Of a stretch of DNA of 12,815 nucleotides, positions 6,068 to 12,815 are shown in pieces; positions within the stretch are counted from its first letter, which is position 1, and each line of letters starts with the position of its first letter. The DNA comes from Candidatus Aerophobota bacterium (GTDB taxonomy: Bacteria; Aerophobota; Aerophobia; Aerophobales; JAGHCO01): positions 1-12,815 of the forward strand of contig JAGHCO010000171.1 in NCBI GenBank assembly GCA_021160405.1, written 5' to 3'. The notes under the pieces were generated by a model. The model saw only the letters and a list, made by a program, of their open reading frames with translations, was not told where the DNA came from and did no database searches. The position numbers were made by a program, and so were the translations under genes.

Positions 6068-6090
6068 CCCTCTCCCGCAAGGGGAGAGGG
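6068..6090. repeat. Perfect 9-bp GC-rich hairpin inside the inverted-repeat element
   Basis: CCCTCTCCC (6068-6076) pairs exactly with GGGAGAGGG (6082-6090) across a GCAAG loop. This CCCTCTCCC-loop-GGGAGAGGG type of palindrome recurs in dispersed repeats of many bacterial genomes, from general knowledge. An A-rich stretch follows on the plus strand, so on the minus strand the stem is not followed by a T-run; a standard intrinsic terminator is therefore not supported in the operon direction. Confidence 0.6.
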
Positions 6091-6164
6091 AAAAGAAATT
6101 TGACATTACTCTTAGGAGGATTAGGAGGAAAAGTTGAAAAGTAGCCTGTCCCCTTTTCTATTCT

Positions 6165-7178
6165 TTATAGCTTCTTTCCTCTAACTCTTTTTCTTTCGTT
6201 CTCCTCTTTCATCTCAGTAAAGATCATCTTTCCTGTAGTGGTTTGGAGAACAGAGGTAACTGTAACTTCTACTTCTTTGCCAATGTATCTTTTCCCTCCC
6301 TCCACTACCACCATAGTTCCATCATCTAAATAGGCAATTCCCTGATTAGGATTTTCCCCTTCCTTAAGAATATTTATGCTTAGGTGCTCTCCTGGAAGCA
6401 GGACAGGTTTTAAAGAAGTAGCAAGCTCGTTTATGTTTAAAACCTTTACATCTTGTATTTTAGCTACTTTCTTAAGATTATAGTCATTGGTGAGAATTTT
6501 AGCTCCTGTAGATTTTGCTAATTCCAAAAGTTTGTTATCAACTTCAGTAACTTGAGGAAAATCTTTATCCACAATTTCTACAGGGACTATGCCCTGGTTC
6601 TGCAATTTATTTACTATATCCAGTCCCCTTTTCCCTCTTGCTCTTTTAATAGAAGAGGGAGAATCAGCAATCTGTTGAACTTCGGCAAGGACAAATTGAG
6701 GTATAACCAGAATCCCTTCTATAAAACCAGTTTCACAAAGCTCTACTATTCTACCATCAATTATAACCGATGTATCTAACAGTTTATAACCTCCTTCCAC
6801 AATCTGAGATTTCTTCCCTGTAAAGTAGGAAAACAGATCAAACAACTCCTTAGTTTTATTTAAAGCAACTGTTAGCCCTACCCCGGCAAATACAAAATTT
6901 ATCACTAAAAGAATAAAAGGGGCAGATGATTTTAAAGGCTCAACTAAAAAAAGAGGATAGGCTAAAAGATTACCTATAATAACTCCTCCTCCCAGGCCGA
7001 TTCCCCCCGCAATTAGTTTTCTTACAGAGACTCGAGAAAGAGCTCTCTGTACACTTACCATTGCAATACCTATACATCCACCGATTAAGGTATATATCCA
7101 AGAATTTACCCCTATAACTACAGATATTCCATAGCAAACTGCAGCTATTAAAATAATAAAGATTAATCTTATTCGCAT
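6165..7178 (-). CDS. PIN and TRAM domain membrane protein (YacL-like)
   Basis: The 337 residues have the YacL architecture. Hydrophobic N-terminal segments at about 4-23, 27-45, 56-78 and 86-106 suggest four membrane spans. A cytoplasmic PIN domain follows from about 132, with D135 in LLDTSVIIDGRI, E166 in FVLAEVQQI, RGKRGLD (181-187) and D232 in LTNDYNL. A TRAM domain occupies about 260-320, and the tail is Lys/Arg-rich. The TRAM domain suggests RNA binding and the PIN domain RNA cleavage; the cellular target is not established. It starts 26 bp after the DisA stop, in the radA-disA-yacL order common in Firmicutes and related phyla. The ATG lacks a close ribosome-binding site (GGAG is 13 nt upstream), so it may depend on coupling to disA. 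Confidence 0.93.
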   Translation of the reverse strand: MRIRLIFIILIAAVCYGISVVIGVNSWIYTLIGGCIGIAMVSVQRALSRVSVRKLIAGGIGLGGGVIIGNLLAYPLFLVEPLKSSAPFILLVINFVFAGVGLTVALNKTKELFDLFSYFTGKKSQIVEGGYKLLDTSVIIDGRIVELCETGFIEGILVIPQFVLAEVQQIADSPSSIKRARGKRGLDIVNKLQNQGIVPVEIVDKDFPQVTEVDNKLLELAKSTGAKILTNDYNLKKVAKIQDVKVLNINELATSLKPVLLPGEHLSINILKEGENPNQGIAYLDDGTMVVVEGGKRYIGKEVEVTVTSVLQTTTGKMIFTEMKEENERKRVRGKKL

Positions 7179-7204
7179 TTTTAGTTAATTTCTCCATTTG
7201 TTTT

Positions 7205-8269
7205 TTAGTATTTTTTCATTAAAGCCCTATTTTTAAGATGCTCAAGCTCAGTTTTAATTGAATTAGCTCTTTTTTCTCCAACTTCATCAATTTTTGTCAA
7301 CTCATTAGGTGTAGTTTTAACAATATTTTGCAGACTACCCAATGATTTTACTACATTTTCTACCACTATTTTAGGTAAACGAGGTATTTTTAACATAACT
7401 CTGTAACCTTTTGGAAAAACTGGGATATCTAAATCTTTTTGCCTCACTCCATAGCCTAAGGCTTCAGCAATAGTTGGAAGCTCTAAAAGTTCATCCGAGG
7501 TAAGCAGCCTTAATTTAGCCACTGATTTATCGTAATCCCCCTTGGCGTAATCCTGAATTATCTGCTGGGTTTCCTCCAAACTTTCCCCCACTATCTCTTT
7601 CAACTGCATCTGGATTAAACGAGCCTCTTCCCCCAACTCCACAATATATCTGTCCACCTCTTCTTTTATTCTTCTTATCATTTCACCTTTTTGAATAACT
7701 TTTACCACATTAAACAACCTTACCTCATTTTGAAACTCTAAAACTTCTAATTCCATCAAAACATTATCAAAAACCCCTCTGTATTTTTCCAGAGTTTGCA
7801 GAGCTTGATTAGCTCTGCTTATAAGCTCAGGCAAAGGTTTTAAAACGTACTTTATCTCTCTTTGATACAGAGTGATCGTGTTGCGAGATTGAGAGATGGC
7901 GATTACAGGGCAATTGGTCTGCTTAGCCATTCTCTCGGCATTTCTGTGTCTGGTTCCCCTTTCTTTGCTGGGAATAAGATAATCGGGAACCAGTTGAGTG
8001 TTAACGTACAGAATTCTCTTTGCATCCCTGGAGAGAATAATAGCCCCATCCATCTTAGCCAATTCTGCTAAAGCTGTAGAGGTAAGAGGATAGTCCACTT
8101 GGAATCCTCCATCTATAGCGCTAAGCACCTTTTCTGTATCTCCAACCACGATTAATCCTCCGGTGCTCAGTTGAAGAATCATTTCCAGTCCCTCTCTTAG
8201 AGGAGTACCAGGTGCAACTAACTTAAGCAGTTCTCCTAATTCTTTCTTAAATTGAGTATCTGATTTCAA
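7205..8269 (-). CDS. disA: DNA integrity scanning protein DisA, diadenylate cyclase
   Basis: DisA joins two ATP into c-di-AMP and pauses on branched DNA, linking genome integrity to signalling. The 354 residues match the family length. The cyclase (DAC) domain at about 8-145 carries the DGA motif (D74-A76) and the GTRHR motif (105-109), with IAISQSRNTITLY closing it. A helical linker follows, then a helix-hairpin-helix DNA-binding domain near the C-terminus (PNELTKIDEVGEKRANSI). The start is TTG (8269-8267), chosen because AAGGAG lies 8 nt upstream and translation begins one base after the radA stop. All catalytic motifs are intact. It is most likely in one operon with radA, whose product is known in other bacteria to modulate DisA activity. 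Confidence 0.96.
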   Translation of the reverse strand: MKSDTQFKKELGELLKLVAPGTPLREGLEMILQLSTGGLIVVGDTEKVLSAIDGGFQVDYPLTSTALAELAKMDGAIILSRDAKRILYVNTQLVPDYLIPSKERGTRHRNAERMAKQTNCPVIAISQSRNTITLYQREIKYVLKPLPELISRANQALQTLEKYRGVFDNVLMELEVLEFQNEVRLFNVVKVIQKGEMIRRIKEEVDRYIVELGEEARLIQMQLKEIVGESLEETQQIIQDYAKGDYDKSVAKLRLLTSDELLELPTIAEALGYGVRQKDLDIPVFPKGYRVMLKIPRLPKIVVENVVKSLGSLQNIVKTTPNELTKIDEVGEKRANSIKTELEHLKNRALMKKY

Positions 8270-8270
8270 T

Positions 8271-9641
8271 TTAATTCTCCTTCAATCCTTTTCTTAGTGC
8301 CTCACCAATTCTTCCCACTCCAATAAGCTCTATTTTGGATAACTCTTTGTTTCTCTTTAACTTTTGCAACTCTGAGGAAGGCAAAAGACACCTGGTAAAT
8401 CCCAATTTAATTGCTTCCTTTAACCTTTTCTCTATAAATCCTACTGGTCTAATTTCTCCAGCAAGACCTATTTCCCCTAAAGCTGCGCTGCGGGTAGGGA
8501 CAGGTTTATTGGTTAAACTTGAAATAATAGATAGGGCAATAGCTAAATCACAAGCAGGCTCATCTACTCTCATTCCTCCGGCAACATTTATATATACGTC
8601 CTTGTTAAAAAAATGAAACTTCCCCTTTTTTTCCAGGACAGCTAACAGTAAACAGATTCGATTGTAATCTACTCCTTGAGTTATTCTTCTGGGGACAGCT
8701 AAATTTGAATTACTTACCAGAGCCTGAATTTCTACCAGGAAAACTCTGCTTCCCTCTACAGTAGGAACTATAACTGCTCCTGGTATATTGGTATCTAAAA
8801 AAGAGTCTCTTAGGAACAACCTTGAGGAATCGACTACTTCCTTTAATCCATCCTTTTCCATCTTAAAGATACCAATTTCTGATGTAGGCCCAAATCTGTT
8901 CTTTACAGCTCTTAATACTCGGTACTGGTAATCTCGACTACTCTCAAAGTAAAGAACCGTGTCTACCATATGCTCCAGAACCCTCGGTCCAGCAATAGCC
9001 CCCTCTTTAGTCACATGACCTACTAAAAAGATGGTTATATTTTCCTTTTTAGCTACTTTCATAAGGTGAGCTGTACATTCTCTAATTTGAGTGATTGAAC
9101 CAGGGATAGGAGTTAAATCCTCCAGATAAGCAGTTTGAATAGAATCTATGGCTACTACCCGAGGCTTTAACTTATCTATTTGTTGGAGAATAATCTCTAA
9201 GTTTGTCTCTGGTAAAATATAAAGGAAAGAAGAATCTACTCCGAGACGAAGAGCTCTCAATTTAGTTTGTTCTGCTGATTCTTCTCCCGAGACATAGAGA
9301 ATTGGATGTTTAAGATAACTTAACTTATTTACTACTTCCAATAAAAGAGTAGATTTACCAATACCTGGTTCTCCTCCAATTAAAATTAAGGAACCGGGAA
9401 CTATTCCCCCTCCAAGGATACGATCAAACTCAGAAATTCCACTGTAATAGTATTTTTTGGGTGATGTCTTAATTTCATCTATAGTTTTAGGAATAGAAAT
9501 AGCAAGGGGGGAGGAAGATTTTTCCTCTTTTATACTTTCTTCATACAAGCTGCCCCATTCTCCACATTCTGGGCATCTCCCCATCCATTTAAGAGAAACA
9601 TATCCGCACTTTTGACAGACAAATCTTGTTTTACTTCCCAT
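8271..9641 (-). CDS. radA: DNA repair protein RadA (Sms)
   Basis: RadA is a RecA-like, DnaB-type helicase that drives branch migration of recombination intermediates. The 456 residues hold the full set of parts: a C4 zinc finger (C9, C12, C23, C26), Walker A GGEPGIGKST (89-98), Walker B VVAIDSIQT (162-170), the RadA-specific KNRFG motif (247-251), and a C-terminal Lon-protease-like domain from about 290 with GGMRVDEPACDLAIA. Length and motif spacing are normal. The ATG begins one base after the mreB stop, and the stop is one base before the disA start, so it is tightly packed in the operon. Confidence 0.97.
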   Translation of the reverse strand: MGSKTRFVCQKCGYVSLKWMGRCPECGEWGSLYEESIKEEKSSSPLAISIPKTIDEIKTSPKKYYYSGISEFDRILGGGIVPGSLILIGGEPGIGKSTLLLEVVNKLSYLKHPILYVSGEESAEQTKLRALRLGVDSSFLYILPETNLEIILQQIDKLKPRVVAIDSIQTAYLEDLTPIPGSITQIRECTAHLMKVAKKENITIFLVGHVTKEGAIAGPRVLEHMVDTVLYFESSRDYQYRVLRAVKNRFGPTSEIGIFKMEKDGLKEVVDSSRLFLRDSFLDTNIPGAVIVPTVEGSRVFLVEIQALVSNSNLAVPRRITQGVDYNRICLLLAVLEKKGKFHFFNKDVYINVAGGMRVDEPACDLAIALSIISSLTNKPVPTRSAALGEIGLAGEIRPVGFIEKRLKEAIKLGFTRCLLPSSELQKLKRNKELSKIELIGVGRIGEALRKGLKEN

Positions 9642-9642
9642 A

Positions 9643-10644
9643 TCAATATCTCTTCTTAATCATGTTCATACTCTTTAAAGCTTTTCCTGTCCCAATAGCT
9701 ACACAAGAGATAGGGTCCTCTGCCATATAAGCTGATATTCCGGTTTCCTTTTCTATTAAAAGATCAAAGTTTTTTAAAAGACTCCCTCCCCCGGTGAGAA
9801 CAATTTTTCGATTTATTATATCCGCTGCCAACTCTGGAGGTGTTCTTTCTAAAACTGCTTTAACCCCAGTTGTAATAAGAGATAAAGGTTCGGATAATAT
9901 CTCGCATATCTCTTCAGCGCTAACTTTAATTTTTTTTGGGAGACCTTTTATCAAATCCCTTCCCTTAACTTCCATTTCCTCATCTTTTGGAGGAAGCGTA
10001 GCATAGCCAATTTTTTGTTTTACTCGTTCAGCACTAATTTCTCCTAAGGCTACATTGTATTCTTTTCTTATATACCTTACAATTGTCTCATCCATTTTAT
10101 TTCCAGCTACCCGAAGAGACTCCCCAACCACGATATCTCCTAAAGAAAGAACAGCTATGTCAGTAGTTCCTCCACCTACATCTACAACCATACTTCCCTC
10201 CGCTTTGGTTATATCTACATTTGCTCCTACAGCTGCTGCCTTAGGTTCCTCAATTAGGAAAATTTTTTTTGCCCCTGCACGCATACCTGCATTCACTACC
10301 GCTCTTTTTTCTACTGAAGTACCTCTTGTGGGAATACAAATCATAAGATAGGGATGAAAAATTTCCCACCTACCGCAGATTCTCCTGATGTAATATTTAA
10401 GTACATTCTCTATAATTTCATAATCATCAATTACTCCATCTTTCATTGGTCTAAGAGCCACGATACTCTCAGGAGTTCTACCCAGCATTTCTTTAGCTTC
10501 ACTCCCTATAGCCACAATCTCTCCGGATTTGCTATCTATTGATACTACTGAAGGTTCTTTGAAAACCACCCCCTTTCCCTCTACATATATTATGATGGTA
10601 GTAGTCCCAAGATCTATTCCTATTTTTTTGCCTCTGAGAAACAT
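9643..10644 (-). CDS. mreB: Rod shape-determining protein MreB (actin-like)
   Basis: MreB forms membrane-associated actin-like filaments that organise lateral wall synthesis. The 333 residues show the actin-fold signatures: phosphate-1 loop GIDLGTTTI (9-17), EEPKAAAVGA (132-141), phosphate-2 VVDVGGGTTDIAV (153-165), and an adenosine-motif region LTGGGSLL near the C-terminus. The length is normal for MreB/Mbl. The start directly abuts the murA stop (TAAATG), with GAGG inside the murA end as its ribosome-binding site. The usual mreC, mreD and rodA partners are not adjacent; it is instead between murA and radA. An Mbl-type paralogue cannot be excluded from sequence alone. Confidence 0.95.
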   Translation of the reverse strand: MFLRGKKIGIDLGTTTIIIYVEGKGVVFKEPSVVSIDSKSGEIVAIGSEAKEMLGRTPESIVALRPMKDGVIDDYEIIENVLKYYIRRICGRWEIFHPYLMICIPTRGTSVEKRAVVNAGMRAGAKKIFLIEEPKAAAVGANVDITKAEGSMVVDVGGGTTDIAVLSLGDIVVGESLRVAGNKMDETIVRYIRKEYNVALGEISAERVKQKIGYATLPPKDEEMEVKGRDLIKGLPKKIKVSAEEICEILSEPLSLITTGVKAVLERTPPELAADIINRKIVLTGGGSLLKNFDLLIEKETGISAYMAEDPISCVAIGTGKALKSMNMIKKRY

Positions 10645-11901
10645 TTAATCCTCTTTTCTCCTTATTCTGGCTCCCAGATTGGAAAGCTTCTCTTCTAATC
10701 TTTCGTATCCTCGGTCAATATGATGAATCTCAAAAACTTCGCTTCTTCCTCGAGCTGCTAATCCAGCTAACACTAAAGCTGCTCCTCCCCTTATATCAGG
10801 AGCTGTTACTTGAGTTCCTGATAGAGAAGGGACTCCTTCAATTATTATTCTTGAGTTTCCCTCCTCAATTTGAGCTCCCATCCTCCTCAGTTCAGGAACA
10901 TGGGTAAATCTATTTTCAAATATAGTCTCCTCTATTATACTTTTACCTTTAGCCAGACAAGCTAAGGAAGATAATTGAGGCTGAAGATCTGTAGAGAAAC
11001 CTGGATAAGAAAGAGTTTTTACTCTAACTGGGTTAATATTGGATTCTCTGGTAGCTCTTATTGCTTTATCAGATATCTCAATTTTCACCCCCATCTCCTT
11101 TAATTTTACAAGAAAAGTCCCAAGATGATTAGGATTTCCTCCTTCCACGATAATTTTTCCTTTACTAATAACCCCGGCTATCAGTAAAGTTCCAGCTTCT
11201 ATACGATCAGGAATAATGGAGTAATTAGCAGGGAGGATTTCCCCTCTCCCCTCAATTTTGATAAGATTAGCTTTTTTCTCATTTATTTTTACCCCCATCT
11301 CCTTTAAAAAGTTAATCATGTCTAAAACTTCGGGAGTACGAGAGGGATTTTCAATGATGGTAGTTCCTTTAGCTAAACAGCCGGCAAGGATTATATTTTC
11401 AGTAGCCCCAACACTTGGAAAATCAAAATAAATGTTTGTTCCCTGCAGTCCTTTTCTAGCAGTTGCCTCTACATATCCGTGTCTTATTTCAATTTTTGCA
11501 CCCATTTGATTTAATCCTTTTAGATGCAAGTCTATAGGTCTTCTTCCTATATTGCAACCTCCCGGCAGGGGTACTCGAGCTCTACTTAGCCTGGCCAAGA
11601 GAGGACCTAGAATTAAAAAAGAAGCTCTCATTTTCCTTACCAGCTCATAAGAAGCCTCATATCGGGTAAGATGGCCGGCATTAACACTTAACTTTTCTCC
11701 CTTTCTTTCTACTTTAACTCCTAACTCTTTTAAGGTTTTTCCCATAACCTGAATATCGGCTAAGTGAGGAATATTTTTTAGATGACACTCTCCTTCTGTC
11801 AAGAGGCAAGCAGCCATAATGGGTAGGGCAGCATTCTTTGATCCACTAACCTTAACCGTCCCCTCAAGAGGAATTCCCCCCTCAATAACAAATTTCCCCA
11901 T
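10645..11901 (-). CDS. murA: UDP-N-acetylglucosamine 1-carboxyvinyltransferase (MurA)
   Basis: MurA transfers enolpyruvate from PEP to UDP-GlcNAc, the first committed step of peptidoglycan synthesis, in the cytosol. The 418 residues match the family length. Catalytic residues are in place: K22 in SGSKNAALP, the PEP-site cysteine C116 in PLPGGCNIGRRPIDLHL (Cys rather than Asp, so the fosfomycin-sensitive type is expected), R121, D305 in GFSTDLQPQ, and D369 and R371 in APDIRGGAALVLAG, with HIDRGYERLEEKL at the end. The ATG has AAAAGGA about 8 nt upstream. It follows the surA-like gene by 14 bp and is contiguous with mreB, so a wall-synthesis enzyme and the wall-organising filament are made together. 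Confidence 0.97.
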   Translation of the reverse strand: MGKFVIEGGIPLEGTVKVSGSKNAALPIMAACLLTEGECHLKNIPHLADIQVMGKTLKELGVKVERKGEKLSVNAGHLTRYEASYELVRKMRASFLILGPLLARLSRARVPLPGGCNIGRRPIDLHLKGLNQMGAKIEIRHGYVEATARKGLQGTNIYFDFPSVGATENIILAGCLAKGTTIIENPSRTPEVLDMINFLKEMGVKINEKKANLIKIEGRGEILPANYSIIPDRIEAGTLLIAGVISKGKIIVEGGNPNHLGTFLVKLKEMGVKIEISDKAIRATRESNINPVRVKTLSYPGFSTDLQPQLSSLACLAKGKSIIEETIFENRFTHVPELRRMGAQIEEGNSRIIIEGVPSLSGTQVTAPDIRGGAALVLAGLAARGRSEVFEIHHIDRGYERLEEKLSNLGARIRRKED

Positions 11902-11915
11902 ATTAATTATCCTTT

Positions 11916-12815
11916 TTACTGCAAAGAAGACTCAATTATTATGATTTGAGATTTTGACCTTAACTTTGCTATCCAGTTTTGAATAGCCTCTTCTATCTTT
12001 ATTTGGGATAGGTAATCTTTAACTTTTTGTCTCCACTTACTAAATAAAAGCTCTCTTTTATCCTTTACCTTGATAAAGCGATAGTAATCATCCTTAATTT
12101 TGAGCATCTTACTAACATCGCCTTTTTTTAATTTTAAAATTTCTTCTCTTAAAGAAGGTTTTATTTGAAAGAAACTAAACCATCCTAAGTCTCCTCCCTC
12201 TTTAGCCTCTGGAGTTAAGCTAAAATTTTCTGCCATAGTAGAAAAATCCTTCCCTTTTTCTAATAGATAACTAATTCTCTGGGCCTTATCTTTTCCCTTA
12301 ACTACAATTTGAGCTATTTGAACTTGCTTTAATTTTTCTTGATACCGTTGATAGAATCGGATAATATCTTCTTCTTTCTTTCCCTCACCTTGCAGATAAG
12401 CCTTTAATCTTTGATAAAAATTCCTTACCTCCTCCTCCCTTATTCTAATTCCTTGCCTTATCTCATTTGCTTTTTTAGACAGCAACCTTTCCCGGAGGAT
12501 CTGTCCCTTAAGTTTTTCTTTAAGTTCATCAAGAGATATTCCTTGTTCGCTTAAAATCTGAAGAAACCTCTCTTTAGAAAAATTTTTTTTAATTTTTTCA
12601 ACAGCCTTTTCTACCTCAAGAGGAGAAACTTTTATACTTTCCTTCTCTGCCTCTTGTTCAAGTAAAGAGTTATCTATCATTTGCTGGAGAACTTTTTTCT
12701 CTAAGTCCTTGTTCTCTTTTCCCACATCTTTTTTGACAATACGAACCTCTCTTTGCAGTTCAGCTTCAGTAATTATTTTTCCATTTACTGTGGCTATTAC
12801 CCGATCTATTAACTC
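11916..12815 (-). CDS. SurA-like periplasmic chaperone / parvulin peptidyl-prolyl isomerase (5' end beyond the window)
   Basis: The reading frame stays open to the window edge: 299 residues are visible and the true start lies outside. A GTG at 12725 is a possible start but is rejected, because the 30 codons before it encode the SurA hallmark (ELIDRVIATVNGKIITEAEL). Visible order: SurA N-terminal chaperone domain (about 1-160, with EKKVLQQMIDNSLLEQEAEK), one parvulin domain (about 165-252, with AENFSLTPEAKEGGDLGWF), and a C-terminal helix typical of the fold. The signal peptide expected for periplasmic targeting is outside the window. The usual HIL motif at the start of the parvulin domain reads AQIVV here, so isomerase activity may be reduced and chaperoning may dominate. 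It is the first visible gene of the murA-mreB-radA-disA run, 14 bp before murA. Confidence 0.88.
   Translation of the reverse strand, partial: ELIDRVIATVNGKIITEAELQREVRIVKKDVGKENKDLEKKVLQQMIDNSLLEQEAEKESIKVSPLEVEKAVEKIKKNFSKERFLQILSEQGISLDELKEKLKGQILRERLLSKKANEIRQGIRIREEEVRNFYQRLKAYLQGEGKKEEDIIRFYQRYQEKLKQVQIAQIVVKGKDKAQRISYLLEKGKDFSTMAENFSLTPEAKEGGDLGWFSFFQIKPSLREEILKLKKGDVSKMLKIKDDYYRFIKVKDKRELLFSKWRQKVKDYLSQIKIEEAIQNWIAKLRSKSQIIIIESSLQ

Larger units (their letters stand above)
5915..6157. mobile_element. MITE/REP-like element with 21-bp perfect terminal inverted repeats
   Basis: The 21-bp arms at 5915-5935 (AAAAGGGGACAGGCTAC then TTTT) and 6137-6157 are exact reverse complements. Nested inside are a second inverted pair, GTAATGTCAAA (5948-5958) / TTTGACATTAC (6099-6109), and a direct repeat CTCTTAGGAGG (5937-5947 and 6109-6119). 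GC-rich hairpins fill the centre. No ORF is inside, and I see no clear target-site duplication at the ends (GAAC on the left, CTAT on the right). The size, symmetry and lack of coding suggest a non-autonomous element, perhaps mobilised in trans by a Y1/REP-type transposase. It sits between PIN/TRAM and NIF3 genes and could act as a terminator or attenuator there. Confidence 0.7.

Noticed and set aside
6970..7197. Minus-strand 75-codon ORF overlapping the start of the PIN/TRAM gene
   Set aside because: It overlaps the well-supported PIN/TRAM frame, and its Cys/Asn/Tyr-rich sequence has no protein-family character.
12723..12725. GTG as the start of the SurA-like protein
   Set aside because: The frame remains open to the window edge, and the 30 upstream codons encode the conserved SurA N-terminal motif, so the start is outside the window.

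Overview
The window is AT-rich bacterial DNA. It carries a conserved housekeeping block on the minus strand (about 5.1-12.8 kb), two conserved plus-strand genes at the left end (0.09-1.86 kb), and a loose accessory stretch between them (about 1.9-5.1 kb). A SurA-type periplasmic chaperone beside MurA and MreB points to a rod-shaped bacterium with an outer membrane. DisA and a YacL-type PIN/TRAM protein show c-di-AMP synthesis and the usual radA-disA-yacL neighbourhood. The adenosine-specific kinase family at the left end is mostly known from archaea and thermophilic or deep-branching bacteria. The mixture would suit an uncultured deep-branching phylum (Aerophobetes, Atribacterota or Omnitrophota are possibilities), but the sequence alone does not decide this.

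Left end (+): an adenosine-specific kinase (DUF355) gene, then rarA/mgsA, an AAA+ replication-repair ATPase, 18 bp later. These converge on a minus-strand gene for a NYN-domain nuclease carrying two tandem OST-HTH/LOTUS RNA-binding domains.

Accessory stretch (about 1.9-5.1 kb): the NYN-LOTUS gene; a short ORF that joins the P-loop half of an AAA ATPase to the C-terminal third of a nucleoside hydrolase; a start-less ORF fragment; a PIN-toxin/antitoxin pair; and three degenerate copies of a 37-nt CRISPR-like repeat (GTTTCAATCC...AAAC) with no cas genes and no regular array. One repeat copy supplies the toxin's stop codon, and its other side abuts the ORF fragment. This looks like a region shaped by insertion, deletion and recombination around a former CRISPR locus.

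Housekeeping block (-): transcription probably runs surA -> murA -> mreB -> radA -> disA -> yacL-like PIN/TRAM, with gaps of 0-26 bp, so this is very likely one operon joining envelope biogenesis with DNA repair and c-di-AMP signalling. A 243-bp non-coding element with perfect 21-bp terminal inverted repeats, nested inner repeats and GC-rich hairpins separates this run from a NIF3-family gene in the same orientation. It looks like a MITE/REP-type insertion.

The most novel-looking items are the CRISPR-repeat relics entangled with the toxin-antitoxin pair, the AAA/nucleoside-hydrolase chimera, the NYN-2xLOTUS protein and the structured inverted-repeat element. I do not see a complete new defence system.
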